A stretch of DNA of 64,000 nucleotides from Shouchella tritolerans (GTDB lineage Bacteria > Bacillota > Bacilli > Bacillales > Bacillaceae_D), in contig NZ_JAODPB010000002.1 in assembly GCF_025770735.1 (NCBI RefSeq), forward strand, positions 682,001 through 746,000, in the 5' to 3' direction. The notes beneath the pieces were generated by a model. The model was not told the DNA's origin and did not search any database. It worked only from the letters and a program-made list of their open reading frames with translations. Below are positions 1 to 12,122 of the stretch, one piece after another. Position 1 is the first letter of the stretch. Every line of letters starts with the position of its first letter. A program made the position numbers and the translations under genes.

Positions 1-1148
<1,148 letters not shown>

Positions 1149-1209
1149 TCATCTACGTGTGCGGAGCAAGAGAGGCAGGCTCAGCTGTATAATACAACTC
1201 GCCCTTCTT

Positions 1210-3008
<1,799 letters not shown>

Positions 3009-3040
3009 ATCCAATCTCCTTTAATTGCTTTTCACTTAAA

Positions 3041-4288
3041 TTACTCTTCCGTTTCGCTTAACGTTGACTCTTTCTTTTTCTCTTGCACATCGTACGCTTT
3101 AAAAAATGGGAAGAAGATCATAAATGCGACGACAAATAATACAATTGCTAAAACAATGGCTCGCCAATCTTGTGTTGCTAAATAGGAAGAAATCGGCATT
3201 GGCATATACCACAGCAAAAATGTCTTCGTTGGAATGCTTACCCAACCTAAATGCAATACCCAGTAAGTGATACTTGGAATTACAATCGCTGTCAGCCACA
3301 TCGGGATCATTAAAAATGGGTTAAAGACAATTGGTGCCCCAAACATCAACGGTTCATTGATATTGAAGACGGATGGTACGATCGTCGCCCGTCCAATTGC
3401 TTTCATACGCATTGACTTGGCAAGGAAGCACATCATAATGACGAGAGGCAACGTTGTTCCGACGCCGCCCATACTTGTAAAGGCATAAAGGGTTTCCATA
3501 ATGGCGATATTCGATGGATTCCCTCCAGCCGCTGCTACTTGTGCATTTTCTGCAAGGCCTGACAAGTAAACAGGATAAATAACGGGCATCATCACCCAGG
3601 CGCTAATCCCAAATGTATATAAGAACGCCGGGATGAACACAGATAACACAAAACCCGGATAGCTTTGAACAATACTTGATAATGGTTTAAAAATCGCCAA
3701 TATCACTTCGAAGAAATCAATGTTTCCTTGAACGCCAATCAACCATCCTGCTAACATAATCAGCGTAATCGGTATGAGTGTGTCAAACCAAACTATGATA
3801 AAGTCCGGTATCGAGGAATCCTCGGGAAAAAACGAGTATTTCGAGAACTGGACAAGGACAAATCCAACAAACAAACCGACAATTAGTGATAGGAACATAC
3901 CGGTTGCTCCAAAGCGGTCGAGGATGAACTGGATTTTTCCGTCCTCCAAGATGACAGGCGACAGTAAAAAAAGATAAAGGGCCAGACCCGTCGCGCCTGC
4001 TACTAGCTTTTTATTATCGAGTTTCTTTTTTTCCATAATAAAGTATGGAATTAAGAAGGCAACGAATAAGCCAAGAAGCCCAAATGTAAATGTGTTAATG
4101 AGTGAAAAATCAGGAAGCCACGGAGCAACATTATTCAATAAACTAATGATGGTAATTAACGAACCTACAAGGATAAGCGGCAGAACGGTCATTACTGCAT
4201 CCTGGATTGAGGATATCCAAGGATTTTTCGTGATTTTATTTACCTTTGGGGTAAACGATTCGTTCATAAACGTCATGATTTTATTCAT
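3041..4288 (-). CDS. PTS lactose/cellobiose-family enzyme IIC (sugar permease)
   Basis: Membrane permease of about 415 residues with roughly ten hydrophobic segments. It translocates the sugar while IIB phosphorylates it. The NxxMTFMNESFTPKVNKI start, the FNINEPLMFGAPIVFNP motif and the length are diagnostic of the LicC/CelB type. The ATG lies 2 bp after the IIB stop, so IIB and IIC are coupled. Sugar specificity cannot be read from sequence; the linked GH1 enzymes argue for a beta-glucoside or oligo-beta-glucoside. Confidence 0.93.
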   Translation of the reverse strand: MNKIMTFMNESFTPKVNKITKNPWISSIQDAVMTVLPLILVGSLITIISLLNNVAPWLPDFSLINTFTFGLLGLFVAFLIPYFIMEKKKLDNKKLVAGATGLALYLFLLSPVILEDGKIQFILDRFGATGMFLSLIVGLFVGFVLVQFSKYSFFPEDSSIPDFIIVWFDTLIPITLIMLAGWLIGVQGNIDFFEVILAIFKPLSSIVQSYPGFVLSVFIPAFLYTFGISAWVMMPVIYPVYLSGLAENAQVAAAGGNPSNIAIMETLYAFTSMGGVGTTLPLVIMMCFLAKSMRMKAIGRATIVPSVFNINEPLMFGAPIVFNPFLMIPMWLTAIVIPSITYWVLHLGWVSIPTKTFLLWYMPMPISSYLATQDWRAIVLAIVLFVVAFMIFFPFFKAYDVQEKKKESTLSETEE

Positions 4289-4290
4289 TT

Positions 4291-4605
4291 TTATTCACCC
4301 GATTCTAGTAAGTTGGCAATAAGATCACACGCTTTATTGCCGTCTAATGTACCGTAAATGCTTTGCGGAATAACCGAGACTTTAATCGAATAGTCATTTA
4401 CTTTTTCTCTCAGTTCATCTTCCATATATTTTAAGTGAGGGCCGACTAACAAAACATCGATTTCATTTAGATACTCTGACAATTGCGACTCGCTTCGAGC
4501 TTGGACAGACATGTCCATTCCTCTTTTCTTGCCTGCTTTACGAATAGCATTTGCCATGAATCCACTAGAGGCACCTGCACCACAAATTAATAATACTTTT
4601 GTCAT
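4291..4605 (-). CDS. PTS lactose/cellobiose-family enzyme IIB
   Basis: Soluble 104-residue phosphocarrier. The N-terminal VLLICGAGASSGF places the phospho-accepting Cys at residue 8, followed by the loop that cradles the phosphate; VGPHLKYM in the middle is also typical. It is the first gene of the PTS operon, with GGGGG as an acceptable ribosome binding site. Family consensus usually has C-S/N-AGMSTS at this site; here it is C-GAGASSG, a mild variant. Confidence 0.93.
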   Translation of the reverse strand: MTKVLLICGAGASSGFMANAIRKAGKKRGMDMSVQARSESQLSEYLNEIDVLLVGPHLKYMEDELREKVNDYSIKVSVIPQSIYGTLDGNKACDLIANLLESGE

Positions 4606-4627
4606 TTCTATTCCCCCTGAACGTTAT

Positions 4628-4641
4628 TGGTTTCGCTTACA
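4628..4641 (-). promoter_or_regulatory. Candidate cre site (CcpA operator) of the PTS operon
   Basis: On the minus strand TGTAAGCGAAACCA matches 12 of 14 positions of the cre consensus TGWAANCGNTNWCA. It lies immediately downstream of the predicted -10, a position used for carbon catabolite repression. CcpA binding is inferred. Confidence 0.55.
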
Positions 4642-4670
4642 TGTTTAGTATGGCACTTGCCGATTGGCAA
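4642..4670 (-). promoter_or_regulatory. Predicted sigma-A promoter of the PTS operon
   Basis: Minus strand TTGCCA (4665-4670) and TAAACA (4642-4647) separated by 17 bp; start expected near 4635. The -35 overlaps a small inverted repeat TTGCC-N4-GGCAA (4657-4670). Confidence 0.5.
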
Positions 4671-4684
4671 AACCAATAATAAAC

Positions 4685-4702
4685 GTTCCTAGTGATAGGA
4701 AC
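4685..4702. promoter_or_regulatory. Palindromic operator 1, GTTCCTA-N4-TAGGAAC
   Basis: Perfect 7-4-7 palindrome centred about 58 bp upstream of the predicted PTS operon start, an activator-like position. An identical arm pair recurs 200 bp away in front of the regulator gene. Confidence 0.6.
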
Positions 4703-4884
4703 CATTCTTCAAAAGCACATAATGGACCACTAATAATGGCAAACTAATAACCCCAAAGAGAATAGTTCTAAAGCTTTCAAGCGATAACAACGAGGATTGA
4801 TTTCGTTAACGGTTGATTCATTCCCATCTTTCTCTTATAAAATTAGGTATGTTTGCCCCACATCTGAAGGAACCAACGAAAAAA

Positions 4885-4902
4885 GTTCCTATTTGTAGGA
4901 AC
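4885..4902. promoter_or_regulatory. Palindromic operator 2, GTTCCTA-N4-TAGGAAC
   Basis: Same 7-bp arms and same 4-base spacing as the copy at 4685-4702. Here the palindrome extends with A6 and T6 flanks (4879-4908), so it could also act as a terminator. It is centred about 54 bp upstream of the predicted start for the regulator gene (TATAAT at 4936-4941), again an activator position. Confidence 0.58.
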
Positions 4903-4981
4903 TTTTTTTAATCGAATCCACGTGGTGCTTTTACCTATAATAAGGTGAGAAGTCCTATATCTATATGTAAGGAGCCCAGTG

Positions 4982-6886
4982 ATGAAAAACAATCGTAAAG
5001 AGGCTTTTATTCAGTACTTGGCGTCTAAAAATGATTGGTGCACAGCGACAAATTTGGCAAATTACTTCAAAGTGTCGACAAGAACGATCAGAAAGTATGT
5101 CAATGAAATAAATGAAGATCATTTGGTGATTGCTTCCTCGCCTCAAGGGTATCGGTTAGTTAGCAAAGAGAAAGTGAAAACGGACCATCATTATATATCT
5201 CCTATAAATCGGATCAAAGTCATTTTAAAGGAATTAATTCTTCAGACAGAAGGAGTGAATCTATTTGACTTAGGCGATAAGCTGTTTTTAAGTGTTTCAT
5301 CGATCGAACATGACATTGTTCAGGCGAATAAAATGATTAAGTCGTACCATTTGAAAATCCGCCATAAGAAAGATACCCTAATTTTAATTGGCGAAGAAAG
5401 AGAAAAGCGCCGTTTGATGAGCTTTATTATTTCACAAGAAACGTCTGAAGAATTTTTAAGTTTAAAGGCAGTTCAAAATGCTTTTCCAAACTACGACGTT
5501 TTCTCATTAAAAGATGAAATCGTTTCCATTCTTGAGGAGTTTAATTTGTATGTCAACGATTATATTATGAATAACCTGCTTCTCCATCTTGTGATTACCG
5601 TAGATCGAATTAAAAACAACAACTCGGTTATTCACTCAACTGATTTGAATAAATTAAAAAGGAATGCGGAAACAGAAGCGGCAAATAAAATGGCAGACTT
5701 GTTGGAAGAACAATATGATGTTTCCTTTAATGAATCAGAGCGATATAATTTTATTTTGCTTTTATCAAGTAAAACGACATTGCTTAATTATCAATCATTA
5801 ACATCGAGCTCTTTAAATCATTATGTCGATGAACATTATGTAACCCTTTCACAGGAACTGTTAAAGAAAGTGCACGAACGCTACTTTATTGAAATCGTCG
5901 ATGATGAATTTTTCGTCAAGTTTACGCTCCATATTCGCAATTTAATTTTCCGGGCAAAGAATGAACAAATGGTTAAAAATCCTTTGACCTATAAATTAAA
6001 GGATTCATATCCTCTTATTTATGAATTGGCTGTGTTTATCTCGAATCAAATTCAGTTGATGGAAAACATTCATATTATGGAAGATGAGATTTCGTATATT
6101 GCCTTTCACATCGGTTCGTACTTTGAACGAAAGAAAAACTTAGAAAAGAAAATTGTCTGTGTAGTCATTTGCCCAAACTACTATGATATGCGTCTGCAAC
6201 TCATTCAAAAGCTTGAAAAAAAATTTCACGATTCTTTAGAGATTATCAAAGTGTTATCGGACTCAAGTGAGATTGCATTACTCGGACAAATCGATTTAAT
6301 CATTAGTACATTGCCTATAAAGGATGAGCAAACCCCATCTGTGTTTATTCATCCTTACTTGACAGAAGAAGACTATGAATACATTCAAATTCAAGTAAAC
6401 AAATTAAATAAACAGAAAAAGAACCGCAAAGTGAAACAGTATCTTGATTTATATTTTGATGAAGAATTGTTTATGAAAAATGTTTATCTCGATAGCGATG
6501 AGGCTTATATTGAATTCATGTCAAACCTTCTCCATAAGAAAGGCTATGTCTCCAAAGAGTATGGAACGTCTGTACTCGAGAGGGAACGAATGTCCTCCAC
6601 TGCCTTTAATAACAATGTGGCTGTCCCCCACTCTATGCACATGGACGCTGCAAAAACAGGAATATGTCTGATTATCCTTGACCGCCCGGTAACATGGGGA
6701 AAAGAGAAAGTGCAAGTCATTGTCATGATTTCCATTAATAAGCAGCAACGTGAAGTATTCAGCCCTTTCTTTGAAGGGGTGATCAATATCCTTTCCGAAT
6801 GGAAAAATGTTCATGAGCTTATCAAAGCCAAAGATTATGATGATTTTATGGATAAGATGATGAAGCTGTTAAACGAGAGCGAATAA
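4982..6886 (+). CDS. PRD-containing transcriptional activator with EIIB/EIIA-like domains (LicR/MtlR type)
   Basis: Multidomain regulator of about 634 residues, divergent from the PTS operon it probably controls. N-terminus (1-60): winged helix HTH, with ATNLANYFKVSTRTIRKYVNEI. Then a second HTH-like segment, two PRD domains (about 180-390), an EIIB-like stretch (IVCVVICPNYYDMRLQ, about 395-480) and a C-terminal fructose/mannitol-type EIIA domain with VAVPHSM carrying the phosphorylatable His. Such proteins are switched by PTS phosphorylation of PRD and EIIA/B histidines. The ATG at 4982 has TAAGGAG seven bases away; a GTG one codon earlier is possible. A hairpin follows the stop. The domains match LicR; target assignment is from position. 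Confidence 0.9.
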   Translation: MKNNRKEAFIQYLASKNDWCTATNLANYFKVSTRTIRKYVNEINEDHLVIASSPQGYRLVSKEKVKTDHHYISPINRIKVILKELILQTEGVNLFDLGDKLFLSVSSIEHDIVQANKMIKSYHLKIRHKKDTLILIGEEREKRRLMSFIISQETSEEFLSLKAVQNAFPNYDVFSLKDEIVSILEEFNLYVNDYIMNNLLLHLVITVDRIKNNNSVIHSTDLNKLKRNAETEAANKMADLLEEQYDVSFNESERYNFILLLSSKTTLLNYQSLTSSSLNHYVDEHYVTLSQELLKKVHERYFIEIVDDEFFVKFTLHIRNLIFRAKNEQMVKNPLTYKLKDSYPLIYELAVFISNQIQLMENIHIMEDEISYIAFHIGSYFERKKNLEKKIVCVVICPNYYDMRLQLIQKLEKKFHDSLEIIKVLSDSSEIALLGQIDLIISTLPIKDEQTPSVFIHPYLTEEDYEYIQIQVNKLNKQKKNRKVKQYLDLYFDEELFMKNVYLDSDEAYIEFMSNLLHKKGYVSKEYGTSVLERERMSSTAFNNNVAVPHSMHMDAAKTGICLIILDRPVTWGKEKVQVIVMISINKQQREVFSPFFEGVINILSEWKNVHELIKAKDYDDFMDKMMKLLNESE

Positions 6887-6890
6887 GCGG

Positions 6891-6934
6891 AAGCCCCAAT
6901 TTCTTCGTCATAGAACTGAGAAATGGGGGCTTTT
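6891..6934 (+). terminator. Rho-independent terminator of the PRD regulator
   Basis: Stem AAGCCCC-AATTTCT / AGAAAT-GGGGGCTT followed by TTTT, starting 5 bp after the regulator stop codon. Confidence 0.75.
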
Positions 6935-7059
6935 CGTGGCCTTACCATTTTATGGTGGTAACCTATTTAAATCCGTATGGAAATGCATAGCTGGAGTGCT
7001 GCTACATTGTATGCTGCCTATCGCTAAATTATTGCTTAAGTAATAAAATTAACATCATA

Positions 7060-7221
7060 CATATTATGTTATTCTCTTTATCGGACCAGCATCTATGCAA
7101 CCAGACTAAATCAAAGCCATTTTTATTAGCATAGTCGACAATAGTTGGATCCGGTTCTCCATAAAGGTTTTTACTTTGTAAGATCTAACCCATCTGCAGC
7201 TAATAAGTTTTTTTTATCCAT
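7060..7221 (-). pseudogene. Remnant of a universal stress protein (UspA) gene
   Basis: Downstream of the SulP gene, a good ribosome binding site (AAGGTGA) precedes an ATG at 7221 opening MDKKNLLAADGLDLTK, close to the usual UspA start (M-KILVAxDGS). The frame then stops. In another frame just beyond it, YGEPDPTIVDYANKNGFDLVWLHR resembles the C-terminal Usp segment (GxPxxxIxxYAxxxxxDLIVxGxxG). The middle, about 80 codons in a normal gene, is missing, so an internal deletion plus frameshift is likely. SulP-Usp pairs are common in bacteria, which supports the reading. Confidence 0.5.
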
Positions 7222-7243
7222 TGTTTCACCTTAAAAACTTTGT

Positions 7244-8707
7244 TTAGTGTGCTGGTAGTTTTGCATTAGCATTCTTATATACTGCTAATTTATCAACGAT
7301 TTTTTTGCTAGATGAATTTAAGCCTTTGATGGTAACTGAATTGTCGTTCTCCTTATATTTAAGAACCACTTTGTCTACCGCACCGACAGCGGAATCATCC
7401 CAAATATGCGCATCAGAAAAATCAATCATGATCTCTTTATTTTTAACATTAAAGTCAAATGCATCTATAAAGCTATCTACGGAAGCAAAGAACAATTGGC
7501 CTTGGACGGTAAAAGTCGTATGTTTATTTTCTTGTTTTTCTTTTACTTTAAGGTGTGATATTTTAGCTACAAAGAAAATAGCGCTTAACACCACTCCTGC
7601 GATGACTCCTTTTGATAAGTCATGAGTTGCTACAACAATACCGACAGTTACCAACATAACGGCAGCATCGGTTTTGGGAGCTTTTCTTATATAAGAGAAT
7701 GAAGACCAGTCAAATGTACTAATCGACACCATCATCATGATTCCTGCAAGCACAGGCATTGGAATCTGAACAACTAAATCGCCTAAAACAATGATTAAAA
7801 ACATGAGGCACAACCCCGCAATCAAAGTAGATAGTCGGCCGCGCCCCCCAGATTTAACGTTAATGACAGATTGGCCAATCATCGCACAGCCGGCCATACC
7901 GCCAAAGAAACCTGTAACAATATTGGCAATGCCTTGTCCTCTGGCTTCTTTATTTTTATTACTCTCTGTCCCTGTCATATCATCTACAATAGATGCTGTC
8001 AGTAAAGTCTCTAATAAACCAACAATGGCCAAAGCAAACGAATAAGGAAAAATGACAGCTAATGTCTCGAACGTAAATGGTACATTTGGAATGAAGAATT
8101 CCGGTAATGATCTTGTGATCGCTCCCAGATCGCCTACTGTTCGCAAATCGATGTTTGTGTAAAGAGCCACAGCAGTTAAGACAATAATAGCGATTAATGG
8201 TGCAGGGATTGCCTTAAAAAATCTAGGTACGATATATACAATGAGTAATGTGACTGTTGCAAAAACATAAGTCATTGTTGAACTACCTATAAAGTGTGGC
8301 ACTTGAGCCATAAAAATCAAAATGGCGAGTGCGTTGATAAAACCAATCATGACAGCTCGTGGAATGAATTTCATCACTTTAGCGATTTTAAATATCCCGA
8401 AGAGCAGTTGAATGATGCCTGTTAAAATAGTAGCTGCCAACAGGTAATTAAGCCCATGTTCTTTTACCAAAGGAACCATCAACAATGCCATGGCCCCAGT
8501 TGCAGCTGAAATCATTCCAGGTCGGCCACCAACAAAAGCAATCATGACAGCGATACAGAAAGAGGCATATAGCCCAATCATTGGATCGACTCCTGCAATG
8601 ATTGAAAAAGCAATCGCTTCTGGAATTAAGGCTAATGCGACAACAATCCCAGCAAGGCTATCTGCCCTTATATTATTAAACCATTGTTTTTTAATGCTTT
8701 CCCCCAT
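7244..8707 (-). CDS. SulP family anion transporter with STAS domain
   Basis: Integral membrane protein of about 487 residues carrying many hydrophobic segments (roughly 1-390) followed by a soluble C-terminal STAS domain (about 400-485). The N-terminal [22 protein letters not shown] and [28 protein letters not shown] are SulP signatures. Family members move sulfate, bicarbonate or other anions, often with Na+ or H+; the substrate is not evident here. The ATG at 8707 is preferred over an upstream ATG because GAGGTG overlaps that earlier codon and is correctly spaced for 8707. A decayed universal-stress gene follows by 22 bp. Confidence 0.92.
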   Translation of the reverse strand: MGESIKKQWFNNIRADSLAGIVVALALIPEAIAFSIIAGVDPMIGLYASFCIAVMIAFVGGRPGMISAATGAMALLMVPLVKEHGLNYLLAATILTGIIQLLFGIFKIAKVMKFIPRAVMIGFINALAILIFMAQVPHFIGSSTMTYVFATVTLLIVYIVPRFFKAIPAPLIAIIVLTAVALYTNIDLRTVGDLGAITRSLPEFFIPNVPFTFETLAVIFPYSFALAIVGLLETLLTASIVDDMTGTESNKNKEARGQGIANIVTGFFGGMAGCAMIGQSVINVKSGGRGRLSTLIAGLCLMFLIIVLGDLVVQIPMPVLAGIMMMVSISTFDWSSFSYIRKAPKTDAAVMLVTVGIVVATHDLSKGVIAGVVLSAIFFVAKISHLKVKEKQENKHTTFTVQGQLFFASVDSFIDAFDFNVKNKEIMIDFSDAHIWDDSAVGAVDKVVLKYKENDNSVTIKGLNSSSKKIVDKLAVYKNANAKLPAH

Positions 8708-8893
8708 TTTGTTACACCTCATTTATTTTATTCCTTTGGCTTTTACTGCTTATAAAAGACGGGTCCGATTTCAAACAACAAAAATTAGTGTAGCATCTTT
8801 CTTCCCAAAACGGAACCTTTTTGGTACTTTTTATAAAAATAACAAGTATGGTATGATGATAAGGGAAAACTATTTATAGGCAGGGGAGTCTAC

Positions 8894-9436
8894 ATGTTAA
8901 TAGGGTATATGAGACCTTATGACGGGGATCAAGATTGCCATATCCAATTAGAAAATTTAACAAAATCGGATTGCGATAGAATCATTAAAGAAGAACATTC
9001 ATCAGCAAAGAAAAGAACCCAACTAAAAAACATATTGGATCATGTCCAACCGGGCGATAAAATGATTGTTCATAAACTGTTTGCGCTGGCTGATTCAACA
9101 CGTCATTTAGTAGAGTTGTTAGAAATACTAGAAACGAAAGGCGCTTATTTTCAATCCCTTACAGAAGGGATTGATACGAGTAATAAAAATGGATATCCGT
9201 TTAATGATATTGTCAGACACCTAGTTGAATTTCAAAGCGATGTCATAAGTGAGAAAACAAAAAAAGGCTTGAATAACGCAAAACAAAAAGGAGTTCCTAC
9301 TGGAAGACCAAGAAAACCTGATGAAAACGTAAAGCGTGCCATTCATATGTACCAAAGTAAAAAATATAGTTTAACTGAGATAAAAAAAGAAACAGGCATC
9401 AGTAAATCTACTTTATACAGATACCTTGAACGTTAA
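8894..9436 (+). CDS. Resolvase-like protein lacking the catalytic serine
   Basis: 180-residue protein with the fold of small serine recombinases: an N-terminal resolvase-like domain (1-130), the arm GLNNAKQKGVPTGRPRK, and a C-terminal HTH (YSLTEIKKETGISKSTLYRYL). The catalytic motif, normally YARVSTxxQ, reads YMRPYDGDQ, so the nucleophilic Ser is Tyr and strand cleavage by the normal chemistry is not expected. Several conserved charged positions of the domain are still recognisable. It is divergent from the SulP gene with about 170 bp between, so a DNA-binding regulatory role is plausible. No inverted repeats or partner transposase are seen nearby. Start has GGGGAG five bases upstream. Confidence 0.82.
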   Translation: MLIGYMRPYDGDQDCHIQLENLTKSDCDRIIKEEHSSAKKRTQLKNILDHVQPGDKMIVHKLFALADSTRHLVELLEILETKGAYFQSLTEGIDTSNKNGYPFNDIVRHLVEFQSDVISEKTKKGLNNAKQKGVPTGRPRKPDENVKRAIHMYQSKKYSLTEIKKETGISKSTLYRYLER

Positions 9437-9880
9437 ATGTCTTGTATGAATAGGCAAAAAGCCGATTGCCCCTTTGGTAGGAGTTGTCGGATTTCTTGGT
9501 GAATCAGGTTATTTAAAACCAACATTTTAGGAGCAGCCTACTCCATTTTAGTTGGTATTTGTCAGCCACCTAACTTTCAGTAGAACCACCAACAACTGCA
9601 TTCAATTTTTGAAGAAGAAAAGGTAACGCTTCTCTCGATGCAACTTCCACCCAAAGCTTGATTTGCAAGTAGCATACTTTGTTGATTGAGAGGTTTTCCT
9701 TTAATGTCCAAAGTTGAATTAGGTGACATATTTGTCTGTATGACCGTTTCGGATGGTCAAAATAAACGTCTGGGATGAAGAGCTTGAAAAAACGCTTATT
9801 TTTTTGAATTTAGCTGTATAGCCGAAAAAAAACAGGGCAAACTACGAGCAGCTAACTTACAATAAAAAGGAGCGTTTGGC
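9437..9880. other. Gene-poor stretch with decayed coding fragments
   Basis: No intact gene is supported. On the plus strand about 9452-9530 reads KKPIAPLVGVVGFLGE in frame to a stop, reminiscent of the XapX/DUF1427 membrane family but without a start. On the minus strand about 9600-9730 one frame reads NSTLDIKGKPLNQQSMLLANQAL, coding-like but not recognised. Both look like remnants. The ribosome binding site of the next gene lies at the right end. Confidence 0.35.
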
Positions 9881-10474
9881 ATGTTGTCGTTTTTCATCCA
9901 CGCGTTCGTTTCCATTTTTGCGATCCTTTACCCCATTGGCAATCTCTCTGTGCGGCTTGGACTTGCCCACATAAAATGGGATAAACAACGAATACATAAA
10001 GCAGCAAAAGCAATGCTTGTCGTTTTAGGAGCCTTGACAACGTTGTTGTTGCTGGAACAATTGATGTTATTGGTCTATAACATTTCCATTGAAACATTTT
10101 CGATTGTCTGTGGGCTATGTTTATTAGTGATTGGCTGTAAATTGCTTCAAGGGAAAACGAGTTATCAGAGCAAGCAGCAAACCATTTACCCAACAGTTGC
10201 TAGCCAGGGCGCCGCCGGAGCAACAATGTGCTTAACGGCGAACCAGAATCATCGCTGGTTTTATGTACCGATAACTTTTTTGGCATTCGTGAGTGTGCTC
10301 GTTCTATCCCTTGGGCCGCTCTTGGTTGCCAATTGGCTTCGCGGACGCACGGGACAAAAGGGACTTTCGTTGGTGAAACGAGCAACAGGCGTTGCCTTAA
10401 CGGTGATTGCGATTGAAATAATGGTCATGGGCTTTGCCGATATCCTTCCATCTTTTGAACAAGAAGCAGCATAA
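9881..10474 (+). CDS. MarC-like integral membrane protein
   Basis: 197-residue membrane protein with about six hydrophobic segments. The opening FVSIFAILYPIGNLSVRLGLAH corresponds to the MarC family start (LFAxxNPxGNxPxF), and the spacing of helices and length (about 200) fit. The second family hallmark (a PLAxPLxxGPGA segment) is degenerate here. MarC proteins have no established transport function despite the name. AAAGGAG precedes the ATG. The gene converges on the M32 carboxypeptidase and shares its terminator. Confidence 0.7.
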   Translation: MLSFFIHAFVSIFAILYPIGNLSVRLGLAHIKWDKQRIHKAAKAMLVVLGALTTLLLLEQLMLLVYNISIETFSIVCGLCLLVIGCKLLQGKTSYQSKQQTIYPTVASQGAAGATMCLTANQNHRWFYVPITFLAFVSVLVLSLGPLLVANWLRGRTGQKGLSLVKRATGVALTVIAIEIMVMGFADILPSFEQEAA

Positions 10475-10510
10475 CAAAAAAGATTGCCATAGCTGGCAAT
10501 CTTTTTTGTT
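10473..10510. terminator. Bidirectional terminator between marC-like gene and ypwA
   Basis: Perfect 17-bp stem AACAAAAAAGATTGCCA with loop TAGC; A/T flanks give a U-tract in both directions. It sits exactly between the two convergent stop codons. Confidence 0.92.
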
Positions 10511-10511
10511 G

Positions 10512-12014
10512 TTAGGAAAGGTCGTATAGGTTGCTGTATTTCTCGGTTAAATAGGAAAGCAAAGGCTTGGCGTCAATCGATTTTCCAGTAATATCAGCAA
10601 TGATTTCTTGCGGTTTTTTCAAACTGCCAAAACGGTGGACATGCTTTGTCAGCCATTCGCGAATAACAACGATCTGTTCTTGTTCAAGCAATTGATCGAA
10701 ATTTGGCAAATCGTTTAACATCGCTTGCTTCATTTGTGCCGCATAAATGTAGCCAAGTGCATACGAAGGAAAATAGCCAAAGGAACCTGATGACCAGTGG
10801 ACGTCTTGGAGAACGCCTTCTCCATCGTTTTCAGGCCGGATGCCTAAATATTCTTCCATTTTATCATTCCATAGACGTGGCAAATCTTTGACTTCAATCG
10901 TCCCTTCAAACAGGCCTTTTTCTAATTCATAGCGCAAAATAATGTGCAGGCAATAGGTAAGTTCATCTGCTTCAATACGAATGAGGGATGGCCTAGATTC
11001 GTTTAAAGCAAAGTAAAAGTCCTCAAGCTCGACATTGTCGAATTGGCTACCGGCATGTTGTTTTAAAAGGGGATACACGTTTTTCCAGAAAGGAAGCGAT
11101 TGGCCGATAAATTTTTCAAAGAACAGTGATTGCGACTCATGGATGCCCATGGAAGTGCCACCAGACAGAGGCGTTCCGATTAAATCATGATCGATGTTTT
11201 GCTCATATAGGGCGTGACCGCCTTCATGAATTGTGCCAAGCAGGGCAACGCGGAAATCATGTTCGTTGTATTTGGTTGTGACGCGCACATCATTTGGGTT
11301 AATGCCTATCGCAAATGGGTGGACGGTTTCATTTAGTCGTCCTTTGTCAAAATCATAGCCAATATGTTTTAATACATCATGACTTAGTTTTTCTTGGGCG
11401 GCCTTCGGGAAATAGGCATACAGTGGTGCCGTATTTGGCTGTTTCTTTGCGTTAGACACTTTTTTCACAAGTGGAATCAACGCTGCTTTTAGCTCAGCAA
11501 AGACTCGGTCGAGTGTATCGGTGAAAACGCCAGGCTCGTAATCATCGAGGAGCGTGTTGTAAGGATGCCCTTCATAGCCACGGTACTCAATAAACTTCTT
11601 ATTGTATGAGACCAGCTCTTCCAAGTAGGGTTGGAACATCGCAAAGTCGTTCTTTTCCTTCGCCTCCTCCCACACCGACTCGGCTGTCGATTGCAGCATG
11701 ACATACGCTTTGAACTCGTCAGCGGGAATTTTGGTGTTCTGGTCATACGTTTTTTGGCAATGTTCCTTTGATTTTTTTACTATTTCTGACAAATCTGTTG
11801 CTTTATCCAATGCAGCGAGCATGTCTTTCATTTGGTCGGACACAGACATGGTAAATACTTCAGCTGATAAAGTACCAAGCACTTCAGCACGCTGAGGTAC
11901 GCCTGCTTTTGGCGCGCCCGTACGACTATCCCAAGCCATAAGCGCCATCGCTTGCTTATAATGGTTGATTTTTTTCACATACTCAAGAAACTTCTTTTGG
12001 ATATCGTTTTCCAT
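10512..12014 (-). CDS. ypwA: M32 family metallocarboxypeptidase (thermostable carboxypeptidase 1 type)
   Basis: Cytoplasmic zinc carboxypeptidase of 500 residues that removes C-terminal amino acids, with broad specificity. The zinc site HEGGH is at about residues 263-267, with the third ligand Glu in GIHESQS about 25 residues on (E293). RIEADELTYCLHIILRYELE and ENDGEGVLQDVHWSSGSFGYFPSYALG are family signatures and the length is standard. It is transcribed alone; the 3' end abuts a bidirectional terminator. Confidence 0.95.
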   Translation of the reverse strand: MENDIQKKFLEYVKKINHYKQAMALMAWDSRTGAPKAGVPQRAEVLGTLSAEVFTMSVSDQMKDMLAALDKATDLSEIVKKSKEHCQKTYDQNTKIPADEFKAYVMLQSTAESVWEEAKEKNDFAMFQPYLEELVSYNKKFIEYRGYEGHPYNTLLDDYEPGVFTDTLDRVFAELKAALIPLVKKVSNAKKQPNTAPLYAYFPKAAQEKLSHDVLKHIGYDFDKGRLNETVHPFAIGINPNDVRVTTKYNEHDFRVALLGTIHEGGHALYEQNIDHDLIGTPLSGGTSMGIHESQSLFFEKFIGQSLPFWKNVYPLLKQHAGSQFDNVELEDFYFALNESRPSLIRIEADELTYCLHIILRYELEKGLFEGTIEVKDLPRLWNDKMEEYLGIRPENDGEGVLQDVHWSSGSFGYFPSYALGYIYAAQMKQAMLNDLPNFDQLLEQEQIVVIREWLTKHVHRFGSLKKPQEIIADITGKSIDAKPLLSYLTEKYSNLYDLS

Positions 12015-12122
12015 TTGCTTATAACCACCTTTCTATTTTCTACAATAGCAAGGTTTGTATGGTTTGGACAACTATTTTATGAACGGTATGGTACACTAAA
12101 AAGCGGATAGGAGTGGAAACAA

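Noticed and set aside
8894-9436. Mobile element or invertase system at the resolvase-like gene
   Set aside because: Catalytic Ser missing, no inverted repeats or invertible segment seen, no transposase nearby.
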